DNA from: Rotaria sp. Silwood1
Taxonomy: Eukaryota > Rotifera > Eurotatoria > Philodinida > Philodinidae
DNA: 64,000 bases
Direction: 5' to 3'
NCBI GenBank assembly: GCA_905250075.1
Contig: CAJNOP010000011.1
Coordinates: forward strand, 2,464,571-2,528,570
The notes under the pieces are model-generated. The model did not search any database. It was not told where the DNA came from and saw only the letters and a program-made list of their open reading frames with translations. This document shows, one piece after another, positions 40,701-55,640 of the stretch. Positions within the stretch are counted from its first letter, which is position 1. Each line of letters opens with the position of its first letter. The position numbers and the translations under genes were made by a program.

Positions 40701-42333
40701 AATTCGTATTTTTCAATTTGTAAATGAACTGAATTCTACTTAAAATCATTTTTAATTATCAAACAATGATAGTAATAATAGCTGAACATAAAGATAAGCA
40801 CGGACAATAAAACAAATCATTATACGTCTATCAATGAGTTTAAGTGTTGGGGGAATTAATATTAGTATTATAAATGTCAGAAGATTGATATAGTATCATT
40901 CGTTTTGAATAATGTCACATTAAGGAATATACATATGATATTGTTAATTTGAATTGAATGTGGTTTTACTGAAGAAAATAACATATATATTCTCAATGAA
41001 TTTGACTATATTCAAAAAACAAAAATATATATAAATTAACTTTTCTTTTTAAAAATATTTGATAATGATTGAATATTATTTTTATTTAGAATAGAATTTA
41101 TAAAAATTAATAAATATATTAAAATACGTAAAAGGTTCAAAAAGTTTCGAGAGTGGTTTTTTTATGTTAAAAAAATGAATTCAAATTCTCAAGTTATGTT
41201 TTCTTTCTCGAAGTATCGTTCCTCTACTGTAGTATACTTTTTCAATGCATTGAAAAGTTTTGTACAGCTGTTGTGAATTTATTTTCAGATCGACCGTTCA
41301 GACAATGATGTAATAATAAACTTCATGAACTTTGATTATTGTTGTGTCTTTCTTTGAGTTGATCCTTTAAAACTGAAAACAGGAAACTATCATTGAATGT
41401 TAGATCTGAAGATTAATGTAGATGATGAAACAATTCATTTTGTAAATTATGAGTAATAATAGAAACGAGATGCAATGTATGTGATGAAGTGTTGTTATCT
41501 TGTAAAATGATATAAGCTGACATTAAACTTCGTTATTGTTTTCTCGTTTCTGGATGAAGTTTCTTTTTGAAAAAAGATGTGCGTAATATACTTTAGTAAT
41601 TGTCATATCCAGTGACACTAGCTGTTGAAGAATTATCTTTTTATGATTTCAGCAAAAAAACTTTTTGTCAGCAGACTTTTCTGTCTAGTGAATTAGTTTA
41701 TTGTTACTGTCGTAATTATATTTTGACTGAGACTCATCAACAGTTATAATTCGAAAAAGAAAGTAATTTTCTGTTGTAAAATAATGAGCTAAAAAATTCT
41801 TTACATGCTTAAAGATGTTCGTCTCATTAATCAAATGTTCATACATGTGACATCCATCTTGAGTAGACTTTAATTATTTGTAATTAATCATGCAAAAAAT
41901 CATGTACGGTACTTTATGGAATCTTTAGTGTTCGATATTTGCAAAATTGTCATTCGATAATCTACGATAAATAGATTTTCACCTGCTTTAACAGTTGTAT
42001 GACTGATCTTTCGACAAAAACAAACTGTACTACTAAATGTTGTTCAAGTCTTTGATTTATCATCAGTCTATTTAAAAATATCTAAACAAAACCGTTGTTA
42101 TTTTAGTACATAAAATGACTCTTGTAGTTCTACTATTTTATTCTTAGATCTTTGTCGGACAACTTTGTTTGAAAACTATTTGAAATAATATGCATCAAGA
42201 TTATGTATAATTGGTATTCCTAAAATACATCTACGTTATAAATCATTTTGTTGAATTTTAACAAAAAAAAAAAGAATGATAGAATATCTAATATGATTGA
42301 AACAATGTTATAATGTATACAATAAAGAATCTG
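37763..42333. other. gene-poor interval with one MITE
   Basis: AT-rich sequence after the RXR stop, with likely poly(A) signals (AATAAA-like, 37763-37790) and TA microsatellites near 37955 and 38330. It contains the element 40106-40672. No other gene or RNA was recognised. Confidence 0.55.
40106..40672. mobile_element. TA-flanked MITE with inverted repeats
   Basis: The ends TCGGGTGTCCAGAAAGTAAC (40106) and the matching complement (GTTACTTTCTGGACAACCGA, ending 40672) are flanked by TA. The arms pair over about 180 bp, with internal matches such as AACTTTTCTTTGTTCAG. There is no ORF. The ends resemble Tc1/mariner-type termini. Confidence 0.82.
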
Positions 42334-42663
42334 CTATGGTAAAGGCCAATAGTTTTTATTTGCTTGTTCTATATAATCAATTAAAGCAATTACACATTCC
42401 GTAGCTCGATATTCGGGTAAAGCATAATCTTTCATAAGCCATAAGCGAAATTGTTCATGATCAAATTGAAATATATGAATAAATTCACGCAATAAATCTT
42501 TAGCTTTAATTATTTGTTTAGTTTCTTTTAGTTTATTTAAAGTACTTTTTCCAATACCGGGTACTTTATGCAACATCTTATCACCTAATGGTTCAGATAA
42601 AAGTATAGCAAATTTACGTGAACGTAGATCACATGGATCGATATTTAATGAATAAATTGACAT
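42334..42663 (-). CDS. barrier-to-autointegration factor-like protein
   Basis: An intronless frame of 109 codons from ATG 42663-42661. Residues 14-101 align with the BAF (BANF1) fold: RSRKFAILLSEPLGDK matches the KHRDFVAEPMGEK start, VPGIGKSTLNKL (34-45) is the helix-hairpin-helix DNA-binding loop, FIHIFQFDHEQFRLWL matches the central helix, and ECVIALIDYIEQ matches the last helix. BAF dimers bridge DNA and LEM-domain proteins in the nuclear envelope. This version is longer than the usual 89-90 residues at both ends, and the normally invariant cysteine and tryptophan residues near the C-terminus are replaced. It is therefore a divergent paralogue, not a canonical BAF. It stands alone between gene-poor stretches. 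Confidence 0.75.
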   Translation of the reverse strand: MSIYSLNIDPCDLRSRKFAILLSEPLGDKMLHKVPGIGKSTLNKLKETKQIIKAKDLLREFIHIFQFDHEQFRLWLMKDYALPEYRATECVIALIDYIEQANKNYWPLP

Positions 42664-43698
42664 AAACAAAATGATAAATAATTTTGGAAATCAAGCATTA
42701 ATTTAGTGCGCGTTTCTTGACTGTTTTTGAATTATAAAATAGTTCGAAAGATGTTATTAGAATCTCTCATCTGTATTTTTTTATCCCAAAAATACAAAAA
42801 CTGTGCTTGTAGAAAAATCATCAGTTAGTAAAATTAAGTAACGAATTATTCATTATTATTTCATGATTAATAAGACAATCAAAAAACGAAAATACAATGG
42901 ATTCTGCTGTTTCTAATCAATGAATAATCCTCTCATTTTAATCATATCATTTGTATATTCATAAGTCAAGTTTATATAAATGTAAGATCATGACACAAGA
43001 AATATAAGTAGTTGCAATACATCAAAAATAAAAGAAGAATGTTGATGAAAAATTCTTGAATGTGTCAATAACATCAAATGTTAACTGCTTTTCATAAATC
43101 TATTTTTTTTTCTATTAGTGGCGTAACCAGAAGAAGGATAGAGAGGACTCAGTTTCCTTATTCGAAAGCTTTGAGTCTTCTGCAAACGATGAAGTTCATA
43201 TTAAAAAGAGACTTGATTTTTCTGTACCATCGCAACCAGAAGGTACCCATCCGCCTTACAGATATGGTCAGTGAGCTGAGCATCACCTATGAGGGTTTGT
43301 TTACACCACTATTTTGTGAAATACGATCTAAAAGGAATGTCGTAGTATAAGCATAGAAATTTGAACTCACTGCTCTTCTCACAAGCCATGACAGACATTG
43401 TTGATATATGATTATAGTCTTAATATAAATAATGTCTCGTTATTATAAATATAAACTACTTCCTTAGAGCATTTCTCGAGGATTAAACAAAATGAAAATG
43501 AAGAAATGTGTCCCAAAATAGATTGAGTAAAATATTGTTGTGTTTAGCAACAGTATCTATGTAGTAATTAACATTCTAATTATATAGAGACCATGTTAAC
43601 AACTTTTCTATGTGTATTCAATATTGTTATTTTCCTCCACAAGCAAATATTTTTGACTCAGTAATCATGAACATCAACTGCTCACATTCTCGTAGCCT
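42664..43698. other. non-coding spacer
   Basis: No supported gene. A plus-strand frame at 43078-43350 is open but resembles nothing I know and lacks a convincing composition; it is not called. Confidence 0.4.
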
Positions 43699-44517
43699 CC
43701 TAATTGCGGTCAAAAATTAAGCCAATTAACACATCAGTGATCGCAATTTGGAATACAGTAGTTAACGTTGATTTCATTTTTTATTCGTTTCCAAATTGCG
43801 ATCACTTTTTTCTTATCGATTACTTAAGTTTTAATTGAAATCAATATTTATGGAGAAAATAAATAACAAAAAAAAACTATTCTTCATCACTACTATCTTT
43901 TGCATCTTTAATAATGTGTATATAACGATGAGAAACAGTTCGTAAGATTTTTTGGTCCATATGCTGCTCAAATACAAGGAAATAGCACTTACAAATTTTT
44001 TTACTTCGTCTTCATAAAGTTTTATAACACGTTGATCTATATCAGTTAATATTCGATGTTTCGATCCGTAAAATACGGCTTGAACATTTTCCGATAACTT
44101 GAGATCATGATTATGATTTCCACCATTTGTTTTTAAAATTACATTGTTTTTTAAAGTAATAGTACGAGAATACAATTTGAAAGTACGGGCATAGATTAAT
44201 GAACCATTCTGGTTTTCATGTCTTAATCGATAAAGGTAATTATTATATAGAATTGCTTTTTCACCTTTTTCGGTTGTTGACCAAGTAAAGTTTGTGTTCA
44301 GTTTGATATGTAGTATGATTTTTTTCCCCACAATTCATATATATATATGTATATATATTGTCAAAAGAAAAGAACTCATCATTTTATTTTTCAATAACTG
44401 ATTGATCTAAGTGATCGCAATTTGGAAACGAATAAAAAATGAAATCAACGTTAACATCTGTATTCCAAATTGCGATCACTAATGTGTTAATTGGCTTAAT
44501 TTTTGCCCGCAATTAGG
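43699..44517. mobile_element. Mutator-like element with complex inverted repeats and internal ORF
   Basis: The ends CCTAATTGCGG (43699) and CCGCAATTAGG (to 44517) begin inverted repeats of about 115 bp. Each arm itself contains an inner palindrome (GTGATCGCAATTTGGAA against CCAAATTGCGATCAC). The flanks TCGTAGCCT (43690-43698) and ACGTAGCCC (44518-44526) match at seven of nine positions, consistent with an old 9-bp duplication as made by Mutator (MULE) transposons. A minus-strand ORF with a FLYWCH-like segment lies between the arms; FLYWCH domains often accompany MULE transposases. No transposase core is present. Confidence 0.72.
43892..44331 (-). CDS. FLYWCH-like protein encoded inside the Mutator-like element
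   Basis: From the start at 44331 the frame reads YLYRLRHENQNG, YARTFKLYSRTITLKNN, VILKTNGGNHNHD and then DQRVIKLYEDEVKKF. This has the spacing of a FLYWCH domain ending in H-x-H, but the two zinc cysteines are replaced. After KKF a 29-base stretch starting GTAAGT and ending CAG can be removed to give a new frame, HMDQKILRTVSHRYIHII...DSSDEE, stopping at 43892. This is either a very short intron or a frameshift; without it, the frame runs on to 43831 in unlikely sequence. It is a DNA-binding-like module of unknown use, possibly a transposon accessory protein. Confidence 0.5.
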
Positions 44518-44699
44518 ACGTAGCCCACATTCTAGCTAAAAATCTATTCCTTTTCCGACTCTTTGTTTATATTCTGATTATATTTGAATTCGATGTTTCA
44601 TTTCACCTATATTATATGTTGCAAGACACAATAATTGAGTTTTTATAGTCTTGAAACAAAAATACAAAAAAAAAGAAAAAAAGATGAAATATTAGTCTT

Positions 44700-45508
44700 T
44701 TAAGCACATTTCCAAACAATAATGGCCGTTGTTCCACCAAAAAACATATATAAAAGTGATTTAACTTCATGTTCAATAAAATATCTAAACAAATAAAAAT
44801 TATTTATTTATTTGCTTATAGTTATGTTTTTACGAACCCGAATCCTTCTCCTACGATACATTGCCAAGTTGGACCAAATTTTTTATCCTAAATAAAGCAT
44901 TTCAACAAAGAAAAATTTAATGAGCCTTATTTATGAATGGCTTCATAGCTGCATACATGCAAAAATACAGGAGCTACATACTAACTTATTTGTTGCTAAG
45001 GAAAATAACTTTTGCTTTCATCGCTCTTTCTCAATCGTCTTGCTAGGATCATCATAGTAAAATGCTTGAGAAAGAGAGATGAAAACAAAAGCTACCATGC
45101 TTAGCAACAAATAATCTATCAAAATGGCTATTTTTTTATACATGTACAAGGCCAACCAGCAATTTACGAATAAGCCTCATTTCAATTCTTTTCAACTAAC
45201 CATCGTTTCTTTAATCATTCTAGCAGCATTCTATGAAACAAAAATAAAACTGATTAAATTACATTAAATTTTTAAATACAAACTTCATTATTCTGAGAAA
45301 ATTTTTCACATGCTGTTACACATAATTCCATACATTCAGTTTTAAGTTCATCATTCATATCACTTGTCTAGATATTTTTTTTAATTTTAATATACAAAAC
45401 AAAAAAAAAAAGGAATTTCAATGATTTTCTTACTCGAACAAGTGGATATGTATGTCGTTTACTCTCTTCTTTTTGTTGTGTTTCAGCTTCACCGCCTTCA
45501 GCTGCCAT
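44700..45508 (-). CDS. DNAL4: dynein axonemal light chain 4
   Basis: Five exons join in phase: 45508-45434, 45367-45284, 45230-45201, 44887-44838 and 44784-44700 (TAA), for 107 residues; human DNAL4 has 105. Key matches are YPLVRTSDM, MELCVTACEKFSQNNE, AARMIKETM, DKKFGPTWQCIVGEGFG and HEVKSLLYMFFGGTTAI...WKC, the DLC1/LC8 fold. The protein is a light chain of outer-arm axonemal dynein, fitting a ciliated animal. The third coding exon is only 30 bases (ten codons). Intron 3 carries a small inverted-repeat element (44921-45179). All splice sites are GT-AG. Confidence 0.95.
44921..45179. mobile_element. small inverted-repeat element in a DNAL4 intron
   Basis: TGAGCCTTATTTATGAAT (44921) pairs with TTTACGAATAAGCCTCA near 45163-45179. 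Inside, TTGTTGCTAAG (44990) pairs with CTTAGCAACAA (near 45100), and CTCTTTCTCAA pairs with TTGAGAAAGAG. The whole unit can fold into one long hairpin. Likely a MITE; no target duplication was resolved. Confidence 0.65.
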
Positions 45509-45776
45509 TGTATCACTATAACTAAAAAATAATATTTCAAATAACCATATTTTTCTACAATTTCATTTCTATGACAACTACCTTTAGAAAAAAAAAACCC
45601 CCATCTTCTATACTTTAAACGACATCTAGCAATAAAATCATTTGTTATTGATAGGTGCAAATCATTTCTTCGAATTACATTCATCCATTTGAAAAAGAGG
45701 AGAAAATTATTATTATTTCACATTTATTTTCCCTTGTTGACAAACAAAGACAAAAGTTCATTTTTTGTAAAAAAAA

Positions 45777-48700
45777 ATGGATAATAAAACTACTAAGTAA
45801 GTTTTATACAACGAATCAAATGTTTATTATTATTATTATTTTAATTTTTTTTTAGAATAAATTGGTCTGAAATCTCTAAGCCATTATCAACAAATCTATT
45901 TGATAAATTTATTCAACAATTAATACCTATACCAATTGAATATTTAGGTATAAATGAACAACTTTGGTTACAATGTCGTTCATTTGCGTTAAATCTATCA
46001 AAAAAAGGTTTTATTGATCCAATATCAATATTATATACATCATTTAAACGTTATTATTCATCTAATATAACATTACATATATTTACACGTTGGTTATTAT
46101 TAGATGAATTAAATAAAATTGATTTTCAAATAAATTCATTACGTTATTCAACATATCAAACAATTGATCAAATTCTTAAAATAACAGAAATAAATAAACA
46201 AATTAATTTTATTAATCCATTAATTGATATTGAACAAATATGGTTTTTATTTTCAATATCAATACTTATACCAACAAATAATTTTACATTAATACCAGAA
46301 ATAATGATATTAGATAATTATGTAACACGTTCATCATCAAAACAAAAAAAAACTCATGGATCACGTATACATTTTTTATTTGCATTAACACCAAGTGGAA
46401 AATATTCAAATCAATTAATTATATGTAAACCAGGACGAAATTTTAAAGTTAATTATACATCAACAACATTTACACGTATTATTGAAACACATACTGGTAC
46501 AATTTCATATGAATATATACAACAATGGCTTGATGATTTTATTTCATTATCATATGGAACTAAGAACAGGTAATTTAAAGATTTTATTTTTATTCTATTG
46601 AAATTTTTAAATTATGAATGTTACTATGATAAAACTCGAAAAATATACAAAAAAAGAAAATATTTTCTTTATATTAATCAATTTAAACAGCTATCAAAAA
46701 TTTCGAGTTGAATCCAATATCTATGAAAATTATTAGAACTGGTGTTGTTGTTGTTTTTTTTTAAATATTGCTTCTTACAATGAAGATGTTTTGGTTGTTA
46801 ATTAACTAGGTTAGACATATTCGAGTTCGCAATTCAAAGTGTGAGCCGAGTTGTTTTTGTTTTTTATAATGACTGGATAGAGTTCATCGATTTGCATAAA
46901 AAAAAAAGTGTGGTTCAAATAAAAATCAACATTTGACAAAAAGCATACACGATACCATCATTTTTAAATATAAGAGAAAATAGACCTATTGTTCGGACTT
47001 TGGTAAAATTGTTTTATGTAATTTGATAAGCTCTATTCAACCAATACAAGAAACGTAAAATAAACCTTTGCCAATGTTCTTAAGTCAACCATGGGTTACC
47101 GTTATGCTCTGGACACTAAAGCGATGAGAGAAAGTTAAATAACAAAATAGCGCTTGTTTCTTTTTCTCTAATTTTAAGTATCTGATCCAAATCTAAATAG
47201 TGATTGTAATAGTCAATAGAAATCTCATTTATCGTATTCTATATCAATATTTCATAGAATTTCTTAATAGTACCATCTTGAAGAGTACTCAGTTCTGAAA
47301 AACAACATGAGAAGATGACACTGGTAAAAAAAAGAGCTCCGGTAACATCTTATACAAACTATGTTTGGTCTCTTAGAAACATTGCCCTCAAAAATCCATT
47401 TTTGAAATCTTGTTATAAACTACAGTAAATATTAAAAAAATACCTTACTGTTAAATAAACTTTCCTATGATTTGTCTTAGAAATTTCATTAGATATGTTT
47501 CTTATTGTATCTATAATGTTAAAAAAATTATGTCGGAAACGTACTTGTTCTATACTTTCATCTAAAACATTTACGAATAGAAAGAAGAACAGTTAAAATA
47601 AAAATTTCTCTTCTTTTAATACAAAGACATCAGGATATCAATACGTTTAATTAAAATGAACAAACAAATCTAATCTCTTTTCTTTTCTTTGTATGTTTTC
47701 TATAGAATAATTCAGAGATACTGAAACAATATCGCTAAAAACTGATGATATTAAAAATATGACATTATCAATACAAAAATTGTTCTTAATAATTTTGAAT
47801 AACATATTATTTAATAAAATTTTTAGTGCTCTTCTCATCGATCCACGTACAACACTTCTCACACCAGATTTTGAAATGACTTGTCAAAAATTTCATATTA
47901 ATATAATAACAACTGAGTTAGATTCTTATATAACACAAATATTATCACCATTATTTTCTTTATTTCATAAACAATGGTCTGAAGCAAATCGTATAAATAA
48001 AATGCATTTTAAATCCGTAGGATTTATACAACGTATAATTCATGAACTATGGTTTACACTTCGTACACTTAAACGAAATGAACAAATATTTAAAATATTT
48101 AATCAAACAATTTTATGGAAAAATAATGATGAAAAATATGTACAATCACTACAACCATCAACACAAAATTTATTACCTAAGAAAAAAAAGAAAAAAACTC
48201 TTGTTAAAATAGGTAAATCTATTTATTTGATTTAGTTTTTTAATTAATATAATTTCATGAAAAATCAGATGATCATGAGAGTTTTGTCTCTACTAGGACA
48301 TACATCATATCGAAACTGTTCCGTCTTTTGAATTTTAGTCAGTCTTGATCGAAATTCTCCTACTATCTAGTGGCATCCTTGTATATGTTAGAATTTTGTT
48401 GAGTTTTAGCTTAACTATGCAAATTAGTAGCTTTAAAAAGAATGAGTCAAACTCTACAAATGTCACCATCACACTTTAAAGTTTTTCCTATCAAGAGGAA
48501 GCGAAACTAAGAAACTTTTCTCTAAATATTTATGTACTGATTGTACATAGAGATACGCAGGTTCAAGATTTCTTTTTTTTTGATCTTGATCTAGAGAAAA
48601 CTCGTCGAGAATTTATTCGTATCACATCTAATAACATTCTTTAATATTCGATTTTGATTTCATTTAGTCGACGACTGGCACTTTTTCGGATAATATTTCT

Positions 48701-51700
48701 TGAGTCCTATTCTGCTTGATATGAGTTATAAGATGACTCGCTTCGTACCATAGAATATTCAACTGAAGTCTTTAGCTCCAGCCGTGAAAATGTTTTTATT
48801 TTGTAGTCCCGAACTCGATCTCAGAGACTTGTTTTTCCTGTGGTCCCAGTTTGTATATTGGCAAAATACACTCTGATGGATTCAAAGCGTCGTTTTACTT
48901 GTGACATATAGAGATCACTAAAGCTTAAACCTCTCGGTCTACTGGACTCTACTTTTAGCCAATATCTCAACGAAATAAATATTTAAACTAATGAAGTCAA
49001 ATATACTTCTACTATATTGATCTGATTAAAGCCATCAGATATTTTACTACAACTTCATGTAACGTGTATTTTTTCGGCAAATATTTATTTGTTGGAGTTT
49101 TTGACTCAGTATGGGATTCAGTAGACTCAGAAACTCAAGTTCTATTTCCTGATATAAGTTCTAAGTGAAACAACGCTCCGAATGGATCTTACTAATACTC
49201 TTCCCCTTTCAGCTAATCTTCAAACTTTGATCTCATACATCTTTATCACTAATTATATAAAAATATATTCTGTTTATAGATCAATTTACTCTTTTGTGCA
49301 ATGAATGAATAGTTATCTTTGTATTTAAGGTAGTAAAACAAAATTAACATCATCATCATCAATGATGATGGATCCACCAATAGATTCTACACCCGAACAA
49401 ATTCTCGAATATATTCTTAATCGACAAATATCAATATCACGTGCAAGTAAATATTTAGATGGAATGAAATTAGATTATTTAAAATATTGTTTATCATATA
49501 AAATGAATTCATCATTAATGACTGGTTCATATCTTATACAATTAAATACATTTATGCAATCAAAATTAACTATTGATTGGTTACGTAATTTACGTTCATT
49601 ATATTTTTGGCCATGTGCTAAACAATTATTTTTAAGAGAAATTTATCAATTAACTGGTATAGTAACACGTAAACGTTCAATGAATATATGTGGAAATAAT
49701 AATATTGGTTCAATAAGAAGTTGTGATCAACAATCACCTGGTAGTTTTTGGACAGCTTTTGAAGATATTCATCTAATTCAATTAGATAATGAATCAATTA
49801 TTAATGATCAACAATGGAATGAAGATTTTCAACAATATTTAATTGATAATGAAATTAATCATGAAAAAGTAATTTCAATAGAATTTAATAGTATAGAAAA
49901 AAGATAGTATATGAATTGATTTCATTAACTATTAGTTCATGTTAATAATTTAAAAAGTACAAGTGAATGATAAAATCTTAAGTTGAGATGTATTGACAAA
50001 CAGATTTAACAGCTGTTAGAAATTATTTATAAAGAACGTTCATAAAAAGAAGGAAGAAGTCAGAAAACTGTACTTCAAAATTTGAGTATCAGTGAAATAC
50101 TTGAATTTTGTTACCAAACGAACTGATATAAAATGATCTCTAACTAATATTCTTGTGACACATATTGATAGTAGACTTGAAATAACTAAAAATTTCTATA
50201 TGATAGCGTTGAAATACGCTTGAAGTATGAAATTTTTGCTGCTTTTCACTTACATAAGGCGCATCTGGAGTTTCAGACACTTATTATACCTTTTTTTAAA
50301 GCATTATTCACACGATTTTTAAATTGAATTATTTTCGATCAACATTTTCCGAAAAACAACTTCTCAAAATTCTACGACACACCATTAACGAATAACATCA
50401 TGTATACCAGTCGTTTAATACTGAAAAAAAAAGTCGTACACTTGAGCAAATCAGCTCTTTTTAAAATTATTTCGAAAACTGGACGTCAAAGGAGAGAAAA
50501 TCGAAAATTTGATTTTTACTTGAATGTTCTTTATGAATGATTTCCTTGTTATGTCGTAAAAATTCTGATCGTCATACGTTTAACACATATGAACAATAAT
50601 CAATATTAGACTTTACATTCCTCATAATCTTTTGAGATATACTTCAAAAGAAAAACTGAAATTTATAAATCATCATTAAGAGTTGATGAAGTGATTATTT
50701 TTTTTGTTTTGTTTTTAGGCTCAATTATGGACCATTGATACATTTGAATTTCCTTTAACAAAAAATTCTACTATACTTCAATTACCTGAATGGAATGAAT
50801 TACGTCCAATGAATTTAACACCTAAAGTAACTGTAATATATGCATTTTCTAATGATGGTCAAGCAACTGAACCATATTTTATTTTTCCTTCTGCACTACG
50901 AGATAATACAATAAATAATGAACAAGATTCATATAATGATTTAGGTCATTTAACACCACAAATATTTCTTTCTTGGATTGAAAAATATCTTATACGAACA
51001 GGTAATCATTGTATTTCTTTCATTACAAAAAAATGAACAAAATTTTTTAATATTTAGATCATGTACCTATTGTACTTATATTCTGTTCCCGTTTACCTAT
51101 ACTATCACCAATAGTTTTATCTTCACTTGAACAAAATAAAATCTATCCATTTGGATATCCATTTACACGTACATTACCATTTCGTTATTTATTTGAACGT
51201 CGTGTACGTAATAATCGTTCAACAAATTTAATGAGTGAATTATGGAAAAAAAAATTATTAGATGAACAACGTACACATGTATTAAAAGGTATAAATTGTA
51301 CAGTTAAAAATATAAAATATTATTTTGAACAAATATGGCCAATATTAATTACTGAAAAACGAGATGATGATGATGAAAATAAAACATTTAAAGATAAATG
51401 TCAACAAGCATTTCAACAAGCAAATATACAATTAATAATAAATAAAAAAGAAAATTTTTATGAAAAAAAAATTGAAATAATATTACCGAAAAAAAATCAA
51501 AGAAATATTACTGAAACGATTATAAATACAAATGATATTGTTGAACAACTTAATCATTTATTAAATGTTATTACTCAAGTTAAAGATCAAATTAATTCAA
51601 CACAAATCCTTAAAATTAAAAATAATGATTGTAAGTATGCTTTAATTACTTTATTTCTATTATTTTTTATGTTCATTAAGTATAGAATAATTAAATTAAA

Positions 51701-52744
51701 AAAGAAAACTCACAGTCATACTTAGTTTATCCAGAGTATGATCATTGAAACAATAGTCTAATGAACTAAAAGATCTTCGTATCACGTACTATTTATTAAT
51801 AGAATTCATAACATGTACCAAACATATTTAAAGAATGAAGTAGAAAACAACAAAGATAGTTTATATATAGATCACGATATGGAACAGAATAGGATGTGCT
51901 AATCTCTCCTACATTTTACAATACGTCTGCTAAGATTTCGAGTCGTTATCGAAAACTTGTCTATAAGGTTTTTCTCTGCATTGACATCTAAAAATTATCG
52001 AGAATTCTGACCATACTATGTATAGGAAGTCGATCTTATTGTGTTGTTGTCCATGCTTCTCATCTTGCAATTTACCTATCAAGTTTATATATCTAATTAT
52101 TTATAAGACTAAAATTATTAATCATTGAAATAAAAGAGTTAACTCGAAACGAATAATATACAGTGCAAATAAAATGTATGCTGACTATTTCTAGTATAGA
52201 TAGAGGATAAATGAAGTATTACATACTAATTGTCTTTGTTCATTTTTTTTCTTTAGCATTAATTTTATTAACATCCAATGAAACTTTAGATAATATTGAA
52301 ATTAATCATTTATCATCAACATTATCTGAACAAATTCAAACAATAAATACAATCGAAATAAATAATACATCAAATCTATTATCAACTAATGATAAACGAC
52401 CAAGTGATGAAAATGATGAACCACATTTAGTAAAACGTTTTCGTTCATCATGTTCACAATCTAATGATTCAATAACAACAACAACAACAAGCAATATCAT
52501 TCAATGGATTCCACCATCAAAACAATTAGTTACACATATACAATCTCAATCATCATCATTATTTCAATTTATTCTATCACTTGTACATATAATATTAAAT
52601 TCAACCGAATATCATCTTACAGATGAACATTGTTGTTGGTTGCATAAAACAGTTAATAATTATGATCATAATTATAATATTGATAAACTAAATCTTCTCA
52701 TTGAAACAGCATGTATAGTAGTAAAAACAGATCTAGTCAGATAA
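45777..52744 (+). CDS. putative domesticated protein with two pogo/Tigger-like transposase modules
   Basis: Seven exons (45777-45796, 45856-46569, 47827-48212, 49330-49868, 50719-51001, 51058-51630, 52257-52744) have GT-AG introns, matching phases and 3003 coding bases: 1000 residues. Module 1 has a DDE-like core: MILDNY (D160), RIHFLFALTPSGKYSNQLIICKPG, YEYIQQWLDDF, LLIDPRTT (D250) and QILSPLFSLFHKQW, where families show QPLD; the third acid is S285. A lysine run (KKKKKK) follows. Module 2 begins with a psq-type helix-turn-helix (TPEQILEYILNRQISISRASKY, from 395, shown in part) and has WTIDTF (D560), VTVIYAFSNDG, FLSWIEKYL and IVLIFC, where the second acid is lost. The C-terminal 150 residues are Ser/Thr-rich with KRFR. 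Domain calls are by motif order and need profile checks. Catalysis looks lost while the frame is intact, suggesting a host DNA-binding role. Confidence 0.7.
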
Positions 52745-52926
52745 ATCATATATAAATATATATTTAGACTAAAAAGTAATAAGTCTTTATTTTATTTTCT
52801 TGGTCAGATTTTTTTTTTTTTTTTCTTTGACCTTAGTTTTGAATCAAAGATTAAATAAATACATATAGAACAAAAAAAAAAACGAAAGAAAGAGAATGGT
52901 TGTAAATAAGAATTAATTATAATTCT

Positions 52927-52931
52927 AGATA
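52927..52931 (+). promoter_or_regulatory. 3' splice acceptor directly before the GPI start codon
   Basis: TTCTAG ends at 52928, three bases before the GPI ATG (52932), and the stop codon of the preceding plus-strand gene is only 187 bp upstream. Rotifers use spliced-leader trans-splicing, so this may be a trans-splice site that resolves a short polycistron. A cis intron from an unseen 5' UTR exon is equally possible. Confidence 0.4.

Positions 52932-55640
<2,709 letters not shown>

Noticed and set aside
43078..43350. 90-codon plus-strand frame
   Set aside because: No recognisable motif, no supporting splice sites, and it lies in repeat-rich intergenic DNA.
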